A stretch of 64,000 bases of DNA from Saprospiraceae bacterium (lineage in GTDB: Bacteria; Bacteroidota; Bacteroidia; Chitinophagales; Saprospiraceae): assembly GCA_016718205.1 (NCBI GenBank), contig JADKEB010000033.1, positions 248,001 to 312,000 of the forward strand, in the 5' to 3' direction. Below the pieces are notes generated by a model. It ran no database searches, was not told the DNA's origin, and was given only the letters and a program-made list of their open reading frames with translations. Both the position numbers and the translations under genes were made by a program. How positions within the stretch are numbered: position 1 is the first letter of the stretch; each line of letters starts with the position of its first letter. Of this stretch, positions 35,216-43,740 are shown piece after piece.

Positions 35216-36301
35216 TTATCCCTTTACCATTGAGCCATTATGAAAATTTTCAATGTAAAAATCCACATTTTCCTTCAAGACAATATCCAATGGCAGGTAT
35301 TGGGTTTTTTTTACTTCTTTCTTGAGTACAAAGTGATTGACAAAATTCATGATGCCTGTGTATCCCTGCAAAATCGGATTTTGATTGATGATAAAGTCTA
35401 TCTTATCTTCTTTGAGATAGTGGATATTTGGCTCGATCATATCGAATCCTACTACATCATATTTTTTAACATCATCTGTGGTAAAAAACTGTGCGATTCT
35501 GTATGCTCTTGAATTGGTGAAGAATATACCTTTCATTTTTGGATGTTGGCTTTTGACTTCTTCCCAGAAATCTCTTAATTTTTCTTCATCCAAAAACTGA
35601 TCAAACTCATACCAGATGACAGGATTTTCAAACATATTATGTGCTGCAAAATATGCTTTAAGACCATCTACTTTATCAGAATAATGTTGAGCGTTAGTAA
35701 TGGTGTGCCCCAAATTGAATGCAATGATTTCATCCCCTTTTTTTAATCTGAGGTGAAAAAGCCTGCCTGCCAGGTAGCCACTGTTGTATGAATTTTGACC
35801 TACGTAACAGAGTATGCCTGGATGTTCTATCTCAGTATTGATCGTGATGAATGGTATGCCTAATTTTTCTGCGGCTTCAAGATGTTCAAGGGATTCTGCG
35901 GTAAATGCAGGAGCAGTAAGGATAGCATCAGGTCTTGATTTGATAGCATTTTCCATCTGCATATTAAATTCATCTTTTCTGAAAAGATCAAAATCGTAAT
36001 ATTCTACCTGAATTCCATAATGTCTTACGAGTTCGAGTGCATTGATCATACCCTCACGTGGTTGCTCCCAAAAAATGTCACTATAGGGATCCGGGCTGAC
36101 TATTGCAATTTTATAGACCTTGCTGGAAGCAAGTGCACTGGCCATGAGATTTTTTTCATACCCAAGCTCATTGGCAATTTTTATAATTTTTTTTTCAACG
36201 TCTTCGGCGACATTACCTCGCTCATTGATAACACGATCCACAGTACCTCTGGAGACACCTGCGATTCTGGCTATATCTTTTATCGTTACCTTCTTCATCA
36301 A
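35216..36301 (-). CDS. LacI/GalR-family transcriptional regulator
   Basis: 361 residues. The N-terminal LacI helix-turn-helix is VTIKDIARIAGVSRGTVDRV, followed by the hinge helix region (SALASSKVYKI). The rest is a periplasmic-binding-protein fold (IVSPDPYSDIFWEQPREGM, GFDMIEPNIHYL), which binds a sugar effector. Two ATGs stand at the start (MMKK); the second may be used. No sugar-use operon lies beside it, so its targets are elsewhere or are the neighbouring hydrolases. Confidence 0.88.
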   Translation of the reverse strand: MMKKVTIKDIARIAGVSRGTVDRVINERGNVAEDVEKKIIKIANELGYEKNLMASALASSKVYKIAIVSPDPYSDIFWEQPREGMINALELVRHYGIQVEYYDFDLFRKDEFNMQMENAIKSRPDAILTAPAFTAESLEHLEAAEKLGIPFITINTEIEHPGILCYVGQNSYNSGYLAGRLFHLRLKKGDEIIAFNLGHTITNAQHYSDKVDGLKAYFAAHNMFENPVIWYEFDQFLDEEKLRDFWEEVKSQHPKMKGIFFTNSRAYRIAQFFTTDDVKKYDVVGFDMIEPNIHYLKEDKIDFIINQNPILQGYTGIMNFVNHFVLKKEVKKTQYLPLDIVLKENVDFYIENFHNGSMVKG

Positions 36302-36399
36302 GACAACAAATATATCATGCTTTGACTAAATATAGTAATTAAAATGCAAATTATTTGTGTGTACGGGCACGAATTTTTAAAAAATCGAGATCTGCTTAA

Positions 36400-37104
36400 T
36401 CAGACATTTTGAACAATAGCATCTAAAACTGACGGATTTGCTCCCATACCAAAATGGCTGCTCCTTATTTCTACATTGAGATGGTGATCATCCGTAATGC
36501 TATCCATGCAAGCTTCCCAAGGCACAATTCCATCCTTTTTGGAATAAAAAGCGACTGAAGGCATCGTAGTGGGTGATGCAAGCCTTTGTACTAAAGAGTG
36601 GTCAATGTCATAATCATCATTTAATAGTTCGAATACCCATTTTGCATTGTTGGGAGCCTGTACATCACCAAAAGGACTGCCCAATGTCATGACTTTGGAT
36701 ATAAGGTCTGGTCGCTGGTGGCTCACTTCGCGGCTGAACAAGCCCCCAATACTCCAGCCAATGAGGATAATGGGTTGATTGTGTCTGATTTTGATAGCTT
36801 CAATTTTTGAAATGAGTTCAGGTATCTTTTCCATTCGGCCCAGGTTGGTCCCCATTTCCCAACCATAAACCTGAAATCCTTTTTTGGAAAGATATTTTCG
36901 TAATATCACGGTCCAAAAATCAGATGTCAACAGTCCCGGGACCACCATAACAACTCTTCCCTGCCCGATATTTTCTTTTTTTGCAAAAAGCAGGCAAAAG
37001 AAGCCCCTAATAGTTTCAATCAGTGATCTGAAAATCTCAGTGAGATGAAGTAACTGAGATGGTTTTTTTATGTTGTTTTCCATAATAGGTATAAGCCATT
37101 CCAC
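36400..37104 (-). CDS. Alpha/beta hydrolase
   Basis: 234 residues. Beta strand VVMVVPGLLTSDFW is the oxyanion region, the nucleophile is Ser in LIGWSIGGLFS, the acid is probably D in SKKDGIVPW, and the histidine is in SSHFGMGANP. The shape is that of a lipase/esterase; the long N-terminal amphipathic stretch (LLHLTEIFRSLIETIRGFFC) could bind a membrane. There may be an alternative start at residue 8. Confidence 0.8.
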   Translation of the reverse strand: MEWLIPIMENNIKKPSQLLHLTEIFRSLIETIRGFFCLLFAKKENIGQGRVVMVVPGLLTSDFWTVILRKYLSKKGFQVYGWEMGTNLGRMEKIPELISKIEAIKIRHNQPIILIGWSIGGLFSREVSHQRPDLISKVMTLGSPFGDVQAPNNAKWVFELLNDDYDIDHSLVQRLASPTTMPSVAFYSKKDGIVPWEACMDSITDDHHLNVEIRSSHFGMGANPSVLDAIVQNV

Positions 37105-37552
37105 TAAATCTGAATGTTAAGCACAAATGTAAACAATAGTGACCAAATTACTTTTATAAAAACAACAAGAATCATCTTTGGTGTACTCAGGGATGAAGAA
37201 ATAAGGCTTTGTTCTTGTTAAAATATGAATATTGAATAAAACTTTGATATTTTGTTACAAATAAAGGAAGTCAGAGCTTGAATTTTAATATTCTTTTGGT
37301 CTAAAGCATATATTTACAGGCATTCTACTTATCATATATAGACTCTAACAAAGCCAGAAATAATATAAAGGATGCATTGAAATTTTTGAGTTTAGAAAAC
37401 TAAAATAGATATACGGGTATTTCTGAAGACTAACTCTCATAGAATGACATGAGAAGGAGTTATCTTTGCGAAATATTAATTAAGGAAATTCGGAAATCCC
37501 TTATGACAACTATGTATTCAAAAATTTCATTCTCCATTCCTAATTTAAAAAA
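37105..37552. other. 448-bp gene-free stretch with an IS-like relic
   Basis: No convincing gene. Within it GGCTTTGTT at 37203-37211 is inverted against AACAAAGCC at 37347-37355, giving a possible 153-bp remnant of an insertion element. Its right end is the 33-bp sequence listed separately. A TATCTTTG -7-like element is at 37461-37468, about 85 bases before rlmF. Confidence 0.4.
37324..37356 (+). repeat. 33-bp dispersed repeat ending in AACAAAGCCA
   Basis: Identical to 63568-63600. It starts TCTACTTATCATATATAG and ends AACAAAGCCA. Terminal GGCTTTGTT-type repeats are common for some insertion sequences, so this may be an IS end left behind. Confidence 0.7.
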
Positions 37553-38551
37553 ATGTCCAACAATAAACCAAAATCCCATGCAGACAAACGGGAACACCCG
37601 GCTGAAAAAACGAGACTGCACCCTCGCAACAGGCACCGTGAGCGATATGATTTCGACGCATTGAAGGTGTCATATCCGCCGCTTTCCCCATTTGTCACTA
37701 AAAATATATACGGTGATGATTCTATAGAATTTGCCAATCCCAAAGCAGTTCGTGCGCTCAATAAAGCCCTTATGATGCATTATTATGGTATAAAATCATG
37801 GGATATTCCTGAAGGTTATCTGTGTCCACCTATACCGGGGCGGGCTGACTACATACATCATGCCGCCGACTTGCTCTCACAATCCAACTACGGTAAGATA
37901 CCAAAAGGAGAGCACATCACGGTGCTAGATACAGGGGTAGGTGCCAGTTGTGTATATCCTGTCATCGGAGTCAGCGAATATGGATGGTCGTTTATAGGTA
38001 GTGAGATAGACACTACAGCGGTCACATCAGCACAAGCCATCATAGATCAAAATCCACATATGACGGGAAAGGTTACGTTGCGCTTCAATCCGGACGCCGG
38101 AGATATCTTCACCCGTATCATTGAGCCTGATGAATGTATAGACCTGACGATTTGCAATCCACCATTTCATGCATCTGCGACAGAGGCTCAGTCGGGAACA
38201 ATACGAAAATTGAAAAATCTCAATCCTTCCAAGTTTCCTTCACCGGTATTAAATTTTGGTGGTACGCCTACAGAATTATGGTGTGACGGCGGCGAAGAGC
38301 GATTTGTCAAAGATATGATCACACAAAGCAAAGCATATGGTGACAGAGTATTGTGGTTTACTACGCTAATATCCAGACAATCCCTTGTCAGGAGAGCGCA
38401 GGCAGCCCTCAGAGATATCGGTGCCAAAGACATCAAGATCATCCCTATGGGACAAGGCAACAAGACCAGCAGGATACTGGCCTGGACGTATCTCAGCCCG
38501 GGACAACAACGAGAATGGGCAGCCAAACGATTTGCAGAGGGCAAGAAGTAG
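37553..38551 (+). CDS. rlmF: 23S rRNA (adenine1618-N6)-methyltransferase
   Basis: 332 residues. The N-terminal RNA-binding stretch is basic (PKSHADKREHPAEKTRLHPR). The SAM-binding region contains LDTGVGASCVYPVIG, and the N6-adenine catalytic motif is ICNPPFHAS (NPPF). Characteristic family segments are RYDFDALKVSYPPLSPFV and the YLCPPIPGRADYIHH stretch. It methylates A1618 of 23S rRNA. After it, 253 bases to 38804 contain no gene; two copies of CATCATATGA are seen there. Confidence 0.93.
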   Translation: MSNNKPKSHADKREHPAEKTRLHPRNRHRERYDFDALKVSYPPLSPFVTKNIYGDDSIEFANPKAVRALNKALMMHYYGIKSWDIPEGYLCPPIPGRADYIHHAADLLSQSNYGKIPKGEHITVLDTGVGASCVYPVIGVSEYGWSFIGSEIDTTAVTSAQAIIDQNPHMTGKVTLRFNPDAGDIFTRIIEPDECIDLTICNPPFHASATEAQSGTIRKLKNLNPSKFPSPVLNFGGTPTELWCDGGEERFVKDMITQSKAYGDRVLWFTTLISRQSLVRRAQAALRDIGAKDIKIIPMGQGNKTSRILAWTYLSPGQQREWAAKRFAEGKK

Positions 38552-38804
38552 GAGGGGTATTTGAATCATCATATGACTGTCTGCATTATTTTTTGTATGG
38601 CATTGTACCCCAAAACGGCATATTGTCTTGATATCCCAAGTCTAACTTTATGAAAATGTAAGGTCATCATATGATAAAGTTTGGGACTAATTGTTTTATA
38701 AAACTGAACACTTCTTTTAGAAAGATTTTAAACTCTTATAATTAACCGGATTACTGTCAATAAAATATAAAAATGGTTTTTATATTTGCTGTAAAAATTA
38801 GACT

Positions 38805-39857
38805 ATGAAGCAAATATCCATTTTTCTGATTGGAATATTCTTTTTACAGGGATGCCACTTAGAGTATGTTTAAACTTTTATCATTTGGCTCCAAGCGGCA
38901 AATTTAATTTTTGCCAGCGTTATATTTTTCGCCGTAGCTTCCGGCTACGACTACAAAATATGCCTTGTCCAAAATTAAATTTCCTCACTTTCGCTCAAAC
39001 ATAAAAATTTAAACATACTCTTATCTAAATTATTGCCTTTTAAAGGAAAGTATAATAGTTTTTTGAAAGATGATGAAATGGAAGTTTTTACCGAATACCA
39101 CACAGTGCTATCCAGGAAGCCTGACGGCAGCCATATTTTTAGGCAGTTCTTTCCAGAAACAAGGCAGATGACCCATAAATTTTCTGTTTCATCAGATAAA
39201 AAAAATAAAAATGGGCTTTATCAGGAATGGTATGATGATGGCACTTTGGCGGCAGAAGGACAATATTTAAATGGGAAAAAAACGGGTTCTTGGTACCACA
39301 TTATGTATGGTAAGGGAATATACAAAGATGATAAGATGGAAGGAGAATGGAAAGAAAGTGATAAGGATGGTAAGTTAACATCAATCTATAACTACAAGAA
39401 TGGAAAAAGAGATGGTGCATTCATCAAGTACGACTCTCTGGGTCGAATATACAATGAAGGTATCTATAGAGCCGATACTATTTTTTCTCAATTGGAAGAA
39501 AAAAGAAACCTTTCAGAAAATGAAATCATGCCTATGTTAGCTTCATGTACTTCAGATGATCGAAAGGAAAGACACGAATGCTCAAATTTAGCTCTGTTGA
39601 ATTATATATACAAAAACCTTAAGTATCCTCGTATGGCCAGAGAATACGGTGTACACGGAGCAGCAATAGCACAATTTGTCATAGATAAAGATGGAAGTAT
39701 CACCGATATAAATATAAAAAGAGGTGTTTGCCAGGACATTAAAGATGAAATTATAAGACTTCTTACAAATATGCCTGTCTGGAATCCCGGGTTTAAAGAT
39801 GGCAAACCTGTACGGGTTTTATACACTTTGCCGGTTAATTTTCAGATTAAAGGTTGA
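38805..39857 (+). pseudogene. Lipoprotein with YwqK/MORN-like repeats and TonB C-terminus, interrupted by an inserted element
   Basis: The gene begins MKQISIFLIGIFFLQGC (signal peptide and lipobox), continues with H-L, and then meets the element at 38862-39020, which brings a stop after three codons. Removing the element and one TTA copy rejoins the frame exactly (CHL-SKLLPFKGKYNSF) and gives 296 residues. The rest has MORN/YwqK-like repeats (YLNGKKTGSWYHIMYGKG, NYKNGKRDGAFIKYD) and a TonB-C-like domain at the end (YGVHGAAIAQFVIDKDGS). A shorter product from an internal start (TTG 39033) would lack the signal. Insertion looks recent because the downstream frame is still fully open. Confidence 0.8.
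38862..39020. mobile_element. 159-bp MITE-like inverted-repeat element with TTA duplication
   Basis: The ends are GAGTATGTTTAAA and TTTAAACATACTC, perfectly inverted. TTA stands on both sides (38859-38861 and 39021-39023). The inside is a long imperfect hairpin with AATTTAATTTT/AAAATTAAATT arms and a central GTAGCTTCCGGCTAC stem. No coding capacity. Parts of the left end recur at 17625 and 35179, both also behind TTA, so a small family was mobilised in this genome, probably by a transposase elsewhere. Confidence 0.8.
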
Positions 39858-39912
39858 GAAGATGGTATAAAACCTATGGCTTATTTTGGAATATCCACTA
39901 TAACAAGTAATC

Positions 39913-40002
39913 TATAGTGGAAAATAAATGCCCAAATAGTAGTTATAATGGAAAATAAATGACTATTTTTGTGAGTATTTAGTTTATAATGGAAAATAAA
40001 AG
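39913..40002 (+). repeat. Three phased direct repeats at the fic promoter/start
   Basis: The 18-bp unit TATARTGGAAAATAAATG occurs at 39913-39930, 39944-39961 and 39985-40002 (last base pairs degenerate). Distances are 31 and 41 bp, close to three and four helix turns. The third copy contains the fic start codon itself (ATGGAAAATAAA = MENK). Such phasing suits cooperative binding of a regulator on one face of the DNA. Confidence 0.75.
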
Positions 40003-41452
40003 ATTGTTGAAACTTCCGGAAGTAATTTTTCCTGAACAAAACAGTAAGTGGATTTCAAACCTTATGAAAAAGGGGAAAATACGAAAAGTAGCTCCCAGGA
40101 TCTATACATCCAATTTTGATGAAGAAGATAGTGAAATAGTTAAAAGAAATATCTGGCAAATTATTGGAAAATTATACTCTGGTGCACTTTTAAGTCATAG
40201 ATCAGCTTTGGAATTTAAACCAACGTCAACAGGAAATATTTTTATTACTTACTCTTATACAAAGACTATAAAATTACCTGGTGTAAATATAAGATTTTTA
40301 GAAGGTAAGGATCGTTTGCCTAATGACAATTTGCTAACAGAAGGTCTTTATGTATCCCAACTCGAACGTGCTCTACTCGAAAACTTACAAGTTTCAAGGC
40401 AAACAGGACCTGATTCCAAAACACTTCCGCTGCCAACCATAGAGGAAAAACTGGAAGAAATTATTAGGATAAAAGGAGACGTTGCCTTAAACGAAATACG
40501 AGATAAAGCCAAAACAATTGCTGCAGCTACAGATATGGAAGTTGAATTTCAAAAGTTAAGCAAAATCATCAGCTCAATATTAGGCACAAAACCAGCGAAA
40601 ATTCTTACATCACCACAATCTGTGGCAAGAGCAAAAGGGCTGCCTTATGATCCTGATAGGATTAATTTGTTTCACATCCTTTTCTCTGCATTGCAACAAT
40701 TGACATTCCCTGATCTGAGAGACCAAAATGTATCGAAACAAGCTATCAGAAATTTTGCGTTTTTTGAAGCTTATTTTTCAAATTATATAGAAGGAACCAT
40801 TTTTGAAATTGATGAGGCAAAACAAATAATTCAAACAGGTATCCCCATGCCTAATAGAAGTGGTGACTCTCACGACATAACAGGAACTTATAAGATCGTA
40901 TCTGATATCGTAGAAATGAGCCTTGTTCCCGAAAGACCACAAGAACTCCTCGATATTATATCGTATCGTCATGGCACCATCATGGGTGGCAGGCCAGACA
41001 AATTACCCGGATCGTTTAAAGATAAAAACAACAGAGCAGGCGAGACATTCTTTGTAGACCATACGCTTGTCAAAGGTACATTGATCAAATCTTTTGATTA
41101 CTATAGAAATCTGGAACATCCGCTGGCTAAAGCCATGTATATCATGTTTGTCGTTAGCGAAGTTCATCCATTTTTGGATGGAAATGGCAGGGTAGCCAGG
41201 ATCATGATGAATGCTGAACTGATACATAAAGGCCATTCAAAAATAATGATTCCCACTGTGTATCGGGATGACTATATGGGAGCTTTAAGACGCCTCACTC
41301 GTCAGAGAGATACCTTACCTTATACAAAAATGATGAGTCGCATCCACCACTTTAGTCATAGTATTTATGGAGAAGATATAGATGCAATGGAATCAAAACT
41401 CAGACAATGTAATGCCTTTAAAAATCAGGATGAGTCACGTTTGATTTTCTGA
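39989..41452 (+). CDS. Fic-domain protein with AbiEi-like N-terminus
   Basis: 487 residues. The N-terminal ~130 residues (LPEVIFPEQNSKWISNLMKK, RKVAPRIYTSN, LLSHRSALEF) look like the winged-helix and following region of AbiEi-type antitoxin/regulator proteins. The C-terminal half is a Fic AMP-transferase with the complete catalytic motif HPFLDGNGRVAR at 393-404 and an upstream inhibitory helix motif SNYIEG (S264 to G269, the SxxxEG form), which places it in the self-inhibited class II. It would AMPylate a target protein when de-inhibited. The N-terminus may bind the repeats around the gene. A damaged copy lies at 43980-45020. Confidence 0.85.
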   Translation: MENKRLLKLPEVIFPEQNSKWISNLMKKGKIRKVAPRIYTSNFDEEDSEIVKRNIWQIIGKLYSGALLSHRSALEFKPTSTGNIFITYSYTKTIKLPGVNIRFLEGKDRLPNDNLLTEGLYVSQLERALLENLQVSRQTGPDSKTLPLPTIEEKLEEIIRIKGDVALNEIRDKAKTIAAATDMEVEFQKLSKIISSILGTKPAKILTSPQSVARAKGLPYDPDRINLFHILFSALQQLTFPDLRDQNVSKQAIRNFAFFEAYFSNYIEGTIFEIDEAKQIIQTGIPMPNRSGDSHDITGTYKIVSDIVEMSLVPERPQELLDIISYRHGTIMGGRPDKLPGSFKDKNNRAGETFFVDHTLVKGTLIKSFDYYRNLEHPLAKAMYIMFVVSEVHPFLDGNGRVARIMMNAELIHKGHSKIMIPTVYRDDYMGALRRLTRQRDTLPYTKMMSRIHHFSHSIYGEDIDAMESKLRQCNAFKNQDESRLIF

Positions 41453-41461
41453 AAAAACATT

Positions 41462-41548
41462 TATAATGGAAAATAAATGCCCAAAAAGTGGAAATACTGG
41501 AAAATAAGCGACTTTTATAGTCCTTAAAGGCCATTTTAGTGGAAAAAA
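41462..41548 (+). repeat. Second set of phased repeats downstream of fic
   Basis: Copies of the same unit lie at 41462-41479 (exact), about 41493-41510 (ATACTGGAAAATAAGCG) and about 41536-41548 (TAGTGGAAAAAATA). The TGG cores are 31 and 42 bp apart, repeating the 31/41 layout upstream of fic. A short open frame starts from the last copy (GTG 41539 to TAA 41628, 29 residues), as the fic start does from the third upstream copy; I do not claim it as a gene. Confidence 0.6.
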
Positions 41549-41631
41549 TAACTCTAACACAATTCAACCCCATTCTTCCGCAAATCAGATTGGAGTACAT
41601 CAAACAATCCAACCCAATAAACAGTTAAACA

Positions 41632-41974
41632 ATGACACAAGCAGATATCAAAAATGTTTTCCAAGGGAGATGCTGCTGTCAGTTGCATGACAAAAAACTA
41701 CCCGGAAAACCCGACATCATCCTGTCCAAATACAAAACCATAATCGTGGAACACAGCTACTTCTGCCACGGTCATGAAGACAGCAAATATCTTGTTGGCC
41801 CCATTACCAAATATTGGACAGAAAAGATCAATAAAAATAAAGACAATGATGAAAAAAATGAAGCGGCTCTCGTCGCATTGGGGTGGAAGATGATTAGTGG
41901 TTTTTGGTTGTGAATTTAAGAAAGACAGGAAAGAAGCTGCACTTGAACACATATTAAAATCATTAATGTATTAA
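41632..41974 (+). pseudogene. Vsr-type very short patch repair endonuclease, damaged
   Basis: The central part is clear Vsr: LHDKKLPGKPDIILSKYKT, CHGHEDSKY and KINKNKDNDEKNEAALVALG. Vsr nicks next to T:G mismatches created by deamination of 5-methylcytosine, so it normally accompanies a cytosine methyltransferase, as here. Three faults: about 20-30 N-terminal residues of the usual protein are missing; the aromatic W of the family FWHGH motif is C; and an extra T in a T5 run near 41901 shifts the frame, so the natural end (CEFKKDRKEAALEHILKSLM) is read only in the next frame, to 41974. The shift may be a sequencing error. Confidence 0.75.
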
Positions 41975-41989
41975 CATTTACCCTGCCTA

Positions 41990-42027
41990 TAGTCGGCATG
42001 TTTTTAGTCGACATTTAATGACCTTTG
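41990..42027 (+). promoter_or_regulatory. C-box-like operator and -7 element of the XRE gene
   Basis: TAGTCGGCAT (41990-41999) and TAGTCGACAT (42005-42014) are direct repeats 15 bp apart, and a GACCTTTG -7-like element is at 42020-42027. TAGTC-type boxes recall the operators of restriction-modification controller proteins. Both boxes are kept in the second copy (45553-45562 and 45568-45577). Confidence 0.5.
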
Positions 42028-42049
42028 CTATTTGGTAAAGTGTGTCAAA

Positions 42050-42286
42050 ATGGAAGATATATCCGCAAAAATCGGAAAAAGAATAGTTGCTCTAAGAAAA
42101 GCTAAACCTGTAGGTCTATCACAGGAAAAACTGGCCTACATAGCTGATGTAGATCGCACCTACATGACCGGTATCGAAACAGGTAAAAGAAAGGTGTCAG
42201 TCGTAGTTCTTGCAAAAATCGTAAAAGCACTGGATACAGACCTGGCTGCATTTTTTAACGATGAAAGCTTTAGGGATGGGAAGTAA
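42050..42286 (+). CDS. XRE-family regulator (controller-protein type)
   Basis: 78 residues from the ATG at 42050 (MEDISAKIGKRIVALRKAKP). An earlier ATG at 42032 would add six residues. Helix-turn-helix: LSQEKLAYIADVDRTYMTGIETGKR in part, with the E-T-G-K-R turn typical of Cro/C1 folds. Its end overlaps the methyltransferase start by 26 bp, which couples the two genes. Controller proteins of this size set the timing of methylase and nuclease expression in type II systems. Confidence 0.85.
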   Translation: MEDISAKIGKRIVALRKAKPVGLSQEKLAYIADVDRTYMTGIETGKRKVSVVVLAKIVKALDTDLAAFFNDESFRDGK

Positions 42287-43486
42287 GCCTACATATATAG
42301 ACCTTTTTGCTGGTTGTGGTGGACTATCTCTAGGATTACACCAATCAGGCTGGAAAGGGCTATTTGCAATAGAAAAAAGTCCAGATGCATTCAAAACATT
42401 AAAGCACAATTTGATTGATAATAGAAATCATTTTGAATGGCCAGAATGGTTGCCTGAAAAAAATTTAGAAATTGATAGTGTTTTAAAAACTTACAGACCT
42501 CAATTAGAAGAACTTAAAAATAAGGTTGATCTTGTGGCTGGCGGACCACCGTGCCAAGGTTTTTCTATGGCAGGAAGACGAAATGAAAATGACACCAGAA
42601 ATAATTTAGTTAAGTCATACATTAAATTCATATCAATTTTAAAACCGAAAGTAATATTTTTTGAGAACGTAAAAGGGTTTACACAAGAATTTAAAAAAAA
42701 TATTGATAAAGGTAAAAAGTATTCTAATTATGTTGTAGACGCATTAAAAAGAAATGGGTATTATGTCAAGGGAGAATTGGTAAACTTTGGCGATTACGGG
42801 ATACCTCAAAAAAGAACTCGTTTTATTTTGGTGGGCGTTAGAAATGATTTAGAAAATGCATCAAAATTATCTGCTGAATCCTTCTTTTCTCAAATTAAAG
42901 AAAACCGGCACTCATTTCTATCAGGCAAGAACTTAACAATAAACACAAATCTTCAAGATGCAATTTCCGATTTATTGAAATCAAATGGGCTTAAAGAATC
43001 TCCTGATACCAAAAGTTTTCAGGCCGGAACTTATTCAAAAGTTAATAGTACTTATCAATCTTTAATGAGAACAGGGGTCGTTGACTCTATTGCAGATAGT
43101 CATAGATTTCCCAAGCATAGACCTGATATAATAGAAAAATTTGATGTTATCATTAAAAGCTGTCAAAAAAATAAAGATATAGACGCCAAAACAAGAGAAC
43201 GTTTTAATATTAAAAACACACTATCATTCCTCTGGACGAAAACGATAAAAGCCCAACAATAACAACCCTACCTGACGATTATATACATTATTCTGAACCT
43301 AGAATTTTAACGGTAAGAGAATATGCCAGAATCCAATCTTTTCCGGATTGGTATGAGTTTAAAGGTAAATACACAACTGGAGGTAAGTTAAGAACTCAAG
43401 AAGTTCCTAGATATTCACAAATTGGAAATGCTATCCCTCTTTTTGGAGAGCAAGCTGGTATAACTCTAAATAAAATTATAGGATAA
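42261..43486 (+). CDS. DNA (cytosine-5)-methyltransferase, one frameshift
   Basis: Motif I is YIDLFAGCGGLSLGL, the catalytic motif IV GGPPCQGFS is at 94-102 with Cys98, ENV (motif VI) is at 135-137, and QKRTRFILVGVR is motif VIII. A one-base loss near 43225 ends the frame at 43262, but the next frame continues with IPLDENDKSPTITTLPDDY, REYARIQSFPDW (motif IX) and YSQIGNAIP (motif X), up to TAA 43484-43486. Corrected length is about 408 residues, normal for the family. The stop overlaps the next ATG. It methylates cytosine in a sequence I cannot predict. Codon and base use look more AT-rich than the core genes. Confidence 0.88.
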
Positions 43487-43740
43487 TGGCTGAACAAAAC
43501 GACTTACATTTCAAAACAAATATTCAGCTTAAAAGCATTATTGGTAAAGACCTTATTAATGATGATAACATAGCTATTTTAGAATTAGTCAAGAATTCTT
43601 TTGATGCTGATGCTAAACAAGTAAGGAATCGACTAACCTTATTGCAAAACTTGGCAAAGAGTAGTACCTTTCTCAAAAAAACAAAGTCGAGATGCGATAC
43701 GACAAAGAAGGAATTGGGATCAGTGGCTAACAGATATTAG
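43486..43740 (+). pseudogene. GHKL (Hsp90/MutL/MORC-type) ATPase, N-terminal fragment
   Basis: 84 residues remain in frame. The Bergerat N box is ILELVKNSFDADA (E33, N37, D40-A41), the ATP/Mg site of GHKL ATPases. The DxGxG box survives in another frame (DKEGIGIS, codons from 43701), and a third frame has DIRDKWLS (around 43730-43760), so the reading frame breaks at least twice. Start overlaps the methyltransferase stop. The gene order Vsr, regulator, cytosine methylase, GHKL ATPase corresponds to described MORC-type restriction systems; the Z1 helicase and nuclease genes expected next are absent because the second copy of the fic segment follows. Confidence 0.7.

Noticed and set aside
41539..41628. 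29-codon GTG frame between fic and vsr
   Set aside because: Present in both copies, but the two differ by amino-acid-changing substitutions and there is no support for translation; treated as part of the repeat region.
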